From positions 1-38,394 of the forward strand of contig JAPPNK010000008.1 of NCBI GenBank assembly GCA_028818695.1: a DNA stretch of 38,394 nucleotides, given 5' to 3'. The first letter of the stretch is position 1; each line of letters begins with the position of its first letter. Source of the stretch: Candidatus Poribacteria bacterium. GTDB taxonomy: Bacteria > Poribacteria > WGA-4E > GCA-2687025. The position numbers were made by a program, and so were the translations under genes. Below are positions 33,657-38,394 of the stretch, in pieces. The notes below the pieces were generated by a model that was not told the DNA's origin, searched no databases, and saw only the letters and a program-made list of their open reading frames with translations.

Positions 33657-34228
33657 ATTGGGCGGCCGCTTTCGAAGTGTTGAAAAAAAGAGAGCTGCGT
33701 GTCGCCGTAAGTTTCCATACGGGCGCGCGTCAAGGCGCCGTATTGGCTGTCGGGGGCGTTGTTGGCGCTGTGTTCCGCGGCGACAACGCCGTCAGGCGCG
33801 CAGATCAGCGCCGATTGTCCAAGCGTCTGAAGCGTTTCATGCAGCAGGTTGGAGTTGTACGGCGGGTCTAGGAAGACGATTTGGAAGAGGCGGTTTTGTC
33901 GGAAGAGTCGGCGCGCCGCCGAGGATGCGCCTGCGCGGAGCGTATGCGCGGCGGAGCGGGGCGTTGAGAGCGCGGCGAGGTTTCGGCGGATGCATCGGCA
34001 TGCGTTTGGGTTGGCGTCCACAAAGACGCAGCTGCGCGCTCCTCGACTCAGCGCTTCGATGCCGACCGCGCCGGAGCCGGCGCAGATGTCGATGGCGTCT
34101 GCGCCTTGGATGCGCCCGCGCAGGATCGCAAAGAGCGATTCTTTGACGCGCCCGCTGGTGGGGCGCGTTCCGCGGATTTTTGGAACCGCCAGCCGCGCGC
34201 CCTTATACTTCCCCGCCGTTATTCTCAT
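33653..34228 (-). CDS. rsmD: 16S rRNA (guanine966-N2)-methyltransferase
   Basis: RsmD methylates G966 in the small subunit. The 191-aa product has the family start RITAGKYKGARLAVP, RPTSGRVKESLFAIL, the SAM-binding DICAGSGAVGIEALSRGA, and the catalytic FLDPPYNSN. The start overlaps the dehydrogenase stop as ATGA, and the stop overlaps nth. Confidence 0.95.
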   Translation of the reverse strand: MRITAGKYKGARLAVPKIRGTRPTSGRVKESLFAILRGRIQGADAIDICAGSGAVGIEALSRGARSCVFVDANPNACRCIRRNLAALSTPRSAAHTLRAGASSAARRLFRQNRLFQIVFLDPPYNSNLLHETLQTLGQSALICAPDGVVAAEHSANNAPDSQYGALTRARMETYGDTQLSFFQHFESGRPI

Positions 34229-35247
34229 GAGAACGCGCCGTCTTCGTAATGGATGACAACCTTGACGGCTCCGTCCCTGCGCTCCGCGAAGAGATCGAAC
34301 GCCGTTTGGACGCCTTCTTCAGTGAACGGAAAGTCATGCGTCAAGATGGGCGAGACGTCAATGCGCCCCTGATGGATGAAGTCCATTGCAAGCGAAAAAT
34401 CGGGCTGTACCTCCGGCCCGACCGAGTGAATCAACGTTATGTTTTTGGAGTACATCTCGCGGAACGGCATCGGATAGATGTCGTCGTCCGGCACGCCGAA
34501 GGCAAGCAGCGTTCCGCCCCTTTTTAAAAGGCGGACGCATTCGAGCATGGTGTCGGTTTGATGCCCGACCGCTTCGACGACAAGGTCTGCCATGCGTCCG
34601 TCGGTGATCTGTTTCACTTGCTCACCAGGGTTTTCTTTGCTGGAGTTAACGGCGCTTGTCGCCATCATGCGCTTGGAGAGGGCGAGCCGTTCCGGTATCA
34701 GATCGATTCCGACGACGTTCTTGGCTCCGAGGTTGCTGAGCGCCGCGTTGATGAGGAGTCCCATTGGACCCTGCCCTAGGACGACGGCGTCTAGGTTCAG
34801 GATGTTCGGCAACTTTCGGCATGCCCAGACGACGGTTCCGAGCGGCTGCGCCATGAGTATTTCGCTTGAGAAGCCGTCTGGGAGCGGGACGGTTCGGTCT
34901 TCAGTTGCGATGAACTTTTCGGCGAGTCCTCGGTGATGCGGCGGGAGGGCGAGGACTTTGTCGCCGGGTTTGAACCGCTCGCTGGTCGATTCCTCGACCG
35001 TTCCGACGCATTCGTGTATGGAGAGGCCGAGGTCGGCGGGAAAGGTCAAGTTTGGGGCGGTTCCGAGGTAATAAGGGGTGTCGCTTCCGCAGATGCATGC
35101 TCGATTCACGCGGACGACAACGCTCGGCGCCGCTTGATTCTTCAGCGTCGGCTCCTTTGTTTGGGTGAATCGGAAGGTTTTTGGGGCAGTGAGTTGCGCG
35201 ATTCGCACGTATTGGCTCCGTTTGGTCTTTGTACGGGTCGCTTGCAT
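34225..35247 (-). CDS. Zinc-type alcohol/polyol dehydrogenase-like protein
   Basis: The 340-aa product is a medium-chain dehydrogenase. CICGSDTPYYLG (51-62) contributes the first zinc ligand, SIHECVG (76-82) replaces the usual GHExxG, and VLGQGPMGLL is the nucleotide-binding loop. The four-cysteine structural zinc lobe is not evident. This suggests a threonine- or sorbitol-dehydrogenase-like oxidoreductase with an unusual catalytic loop. The ATG at 35247 is preferred to the far-upstream 35337, which would overlap the rRNA promoter; no strong ribosome site is seen. It is divergent from the rRNA operon. Confidence 0.72.
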   Translation of the reverse strand: MQATRTKTKRSQYVRIAQLTAPKTFRFTQTKEPTLKNQAAPSVVVRVNRACICGSDTPYYLGTAPNLTFPADLGLSIHECVGTVEESTSERFKPGDKVLALPPHHRGLAEKFIATEDRTVPLPDGFSSEILMAQPLGTVVWACRKLPNILNLDAVVLGQGPMGLLINAALSNLGAKNVVGIDLIPERLALSKRMMATSAVNSSKENPGEQVKQITDGRMADLVVEAVGHQTDTMLECVRLLKRGGTLLAFGVPDDDIYPMPFREMYSKNITLIHSVGPEVQPDFSLAMDFIHQGRIDVSPILTHDFPFTEEGVQTAFDLFAERRDGAVKVVIHYEDGAFS

Positions 35248-35330
35248 GGTATGCTGGGCGGTTGAAATGCGCAAGATGCGGTTTTTTTTGGGTTTGGGGC
35301 AAAAAACTTGCTCAAAAGGCGCGTTTCGAG

Positions 35331-35360
35331 TTGACACGCCTTATCGCTTTAGGTTACTAT
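35331..35360 (+). promoter_or_regulatory. rRNA operon promoter
   Basis: A perfect -35 TTGACA (35331-35336) with an 18-nt spacer leads to TACTAT (35355-35360). A TATACT at 35358-35363 overlaps, but its 21-nt spacing is too long. This is the only strong promoter candidate in the 345-bp gap between the dehydrogenase and 16S genes. Confidence 0.6.
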
Positions 35361-35397
35361 ACTTGCACGCCGTTGAGGGGAGTGGACGAAGTTAGTT

Positions 35398-35426
35398 CTC
35401 CGACGCGGCGGAGGTGATCTTTGACA
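35398..35426 (+). promoter_or_regulatory. boxB/boxA-like antitermination element, 16S leader
   Basis: A hairpin CTCCG-N6-CGGAG (35398-35413) is followed at once by TGATCTTTGACA (35415-35426). The latter resembles the rRNA boxA element (TGCTCTTTAACA in E. coli), which recruits NusB/S10 to prevent premature termination. The same pair recurs before 23S. Confidence 0.6.
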
Positions 35427-35592
35427 AATGAGCCTGAGTACGATTGAGTGGATGTTTGGCTTTGGTCTGGCGTACGGATTTCGACGCTAGTAAGTTAGCC
35501 AAGCATCGGTCAAGCGAAGAACTCATGAATCGCTGGTATCGATGACTTGAAGAGTTTCTTCGGTCGGCGCAAGTTGACTGGAGAGTCGTTTT

Positions 35593-37136
<1,544 letters not shown>

Positions 37137-37211
37137 AGGGAGCATCGGTTTCCGTTTCAGACCCAGAACGTCTGCTTATCGTCTCAGGCTCGATCGCCTC
37201 GTATGTCGGCA

Positions 37212-37288
37212 GGGTCCGTAGCTCAGTCGGTTAGAGCGTACGCCTGATAAGCGTGAGGTCGGTGGTTCGACTCCACCCGGGCCCACCA
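37212..37288 (+). tRNA. tRNA-Ile (GAT)
   Basis: A 77-nt cloverleaf with acceptor GGGTCCG/CGGGCCC (one G-T pair), GTAGCTCAGTCGGTTAGAG D-arm, anticodon GAT at 37246-37248, GGTTCGA T-loop and an encoded CCA. Confidence 0.97.
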
Positions 37289-37331
37289 TCGGCAGCGCCC
37301 GCCGTCGGCAACGGACGCATGGCATGGTTTC

Positions 37332-37407
37332 GGGGATGTAGCTCAGTTGGGAGAGCGTCTGCTTTGCAAGCAGGAAGTCAGCGGTTCAAGCCCGCTCATC
37401 TCCACCA
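37332..37407 (+). tRNA. tRNA-Ala (TGC)
   Basis: A 76-nt cloverleaf with acceptor GGGGATG/CATCTCC, anticodon TGC at 37365-37367 in loop TTTGCAA, GGTTCAA T-loop and an encoded CCA. The Ile-Ala pair between 16S and 23S is the classic spacer. Confidence 0.97.
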
Positions 37408-37417
37408 TTACGAGTTT

Positions 37418-37448
37418 CCCCGCGAGCAGCGGGGTATGATCTTTGACA
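37418..37448 (+). promoter_or_regulatory. boxB/boxA-like antitermination element, 23S leader
   Basis: A hairpin CCCCGC-GAGCA-GCGGGG (37418-37434) is followed by TGATCTTTGACA (37437-37448). It repeats the element before 16S: 16 of the 17 bases at 37437-37453 match 35415-35431. Confidence 0.6.
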
Positions 37449-37464
37449 ATTGAATTGTGGAACG

Positions 37465-37490
37465 CAATTTTGCAGTAGAGCGCAAAATTG
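37465..37490 (+). other. Pre-23S hairpin
   Basis: A perfect 9-bp inverted repeat CAATTTTGC / GCAAAATTG with an 8-nt loop lies about 25 nt before 23S. It may be a processing or folding element in the precursor. Confidence 0.5.
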
Positions 37491-37513
37491 GGACTCAACG
37501 TAGGAAAGGCGAG

Positions 37514-38394
37514 AAGCCAAGCTACTAAGGGTCTACGGTGGATGCCTTGGCGCTAGGAGGCGATGAAGGACGCGACAAACGGCGATACGCTTCGGGGAGG
37601 TGTTAATGACTTAGGATCCGGAGATTTCCGAATGGGGCAACCTGGCCAGATAGGCCGTTGACACGCCAACCGGGGGAAGTGAAACATCTCAGTACCCCGA
37701 GGAAAAGAAAGAGAATTCGATTCCCGTAGTAGTGGCGAGCGAACTGGGAGGAGCCTAAACCGGGCGGTATATCCGCGCGGGGTTGTGGGGCTCTGCTGGG
37801 CATATGCCGAGAAGTTATCAATCAACTGTTTAGCGGAACGTTTCAGGAATGGGCGGCCATAGAGGGTGACAGCCCCGTATGCGAAAAGCGGTTGACTTCT
37901 TGAGCGGAGAACCCGAGTACGGTGGGATAAGCATGACTGCCGGAATCTAGGCACACCACTGCCTAAGGCTAAATACTCCCTAGCGACCGATAGTGAACCA
38001 GTACCGTGAGGGAAAGGTGAAAAGTCCCCCTGAAGGGGAGTGAAATAGTACCTGAAACCGTAGACTTACAATCTGTGGGAGCCCTACGCTTCTTTGAAGC
38101 ACGGGTGACCGCGTGCCTTTTGCATAATGAGCCGGTGACTTATGTTGTGTGGCAGGTTAAGCGTCTCTGACGCGGAGCCTCAGCGAAAGCGAGTCTGAAT
38201 AGGGCGTAGGTCGCATGACATAGACCCGAAACCAAGTGATCTATCCATGGCCAGGATGAAGCGCATGTAACAGTGAGTGGAGGTCCGAACCCACCAAGGC
38301 TGAAAACTTGGGGGATGAGCTGTGGATCGGAGTGAAAGGCTAATCAAACTTGGTGATAGCTGGTTCTCCCCGAAATAGCTTTAGGGCTAGCCTT
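37514..38394 (+). rRNA. rrl: 23S ribosomal RNA (5' part)
   Basis: The sequence opens with AGCTACTAAGGGTCTACGG and GGTGGATGCCTTGGCGCTAGG, the standard 5' start of 23S. It continues with GTAGTGGCGAGCGAACTGG, CTAAATACTCCCTAGCGACC, GATAGTGAACCAGTACCGTG and TAGCTGGTTCTCCCCGAAAT. The gene runs off the window, and the start is placed by similarity to about 5 nt. Confidence 0.95.

Overview
The window is one end of a GC-rich bacterial contig. Bases 1-120 are homopolymer-rich and look like assembly artefact. The right end runs into a 23S rRNA gene. The organism is a diderm that makes lipid A with Kdo: it carries waaA, lpxD, bamA and an OmpH/Skp chaperone gene. The mix of TolB-like PD40 propeller, LamG protein, YCF48 propeller, Tat-exported DUF362 and DUF151 proteins and small hydrolases resembles Poribacteria or another uncultured lineage near the PVC/Sumerlaeota group. 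That assignment is inference. The 16S gene departs from the bacterial consensus at several near-universal sites but keeps helix pairing, so the lineage is probably deep-branching.

Layout. (1) 121-6722, minus strand: the start of a truncated gene with its own promoter, then a five-gene operon read right to left: amidohydrolase, cyclase-family protein, waaA, a tandem AAA-type ATPase with damaged catalytic motifs, and an exported alpha/beta hydrolase. (2) 7078-10461, plus: a PD40 propeller protein, an aldo/keto reductase, a YidD-domain fusion, and a TPR protein that shares a C-terminal membrane module with the YidD fusion. (3) 10465-16817, minus: mutS2-dnaG-rpoD and a small membrane protein, from a near-consensus promoter at 16949-16977 with a possible leader ORF. 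(4) 17021-18244, minus: a membrane-anchored LysM protein whose L,D-transpeptidase-like domain has lost its catalytic residues. (5) 18600-23621, plus: a tight six-gene operon of degenerate inorganic pyrophosphatase, mtnA, DUF151 protein, LamG protein (frameshifted), YCF48-like propeller and DUF362 protein. (6) 23618-24574, minus: a deoxyhypusine-synthase-like protein, divergent from bamA. (7) 24806-31673, plus: bamA, ompH, lpxD, polysaccharide deacetylase, UbiA-family prenyltransferase, nitrilase-family hydrolase. (8) 31682-35247, minus: zinc-type dehydrogenase, rsmD, nth and a DegT-family aminotransferase. (9) 35331-38394, plus: an rRNA operon with promoter, boxB/boxA-like leader, 16S, tRNA-Ile(GAT), tRNA-Ala(TGC), a second boxB/boxA-like element and the first part of 23S.

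Themes. Genes are packed tightly; at least ten junctions use a 4-bp ATGA or GTGA stop/start overlap, which implies widespread translational coupling and helps to choose starts and detect frameshifts. Several proteins keep a known fold but have lost catalytic residues: the pyrophosphatase, the L,D-transpeptidase domain and the AAA ATPase. The aldo/keto reductase carries a Lys-to-Arg change in its tetrad. The strongest candidates for new biology are the pseudo-pyrophosphatase operon, the LysM pseudo-transpeptidase with its Arg-rich cytoplasmic tail, and the YidD fusion with its TPR partner. No CRISPR array, insertion sequence or phage gene was found.
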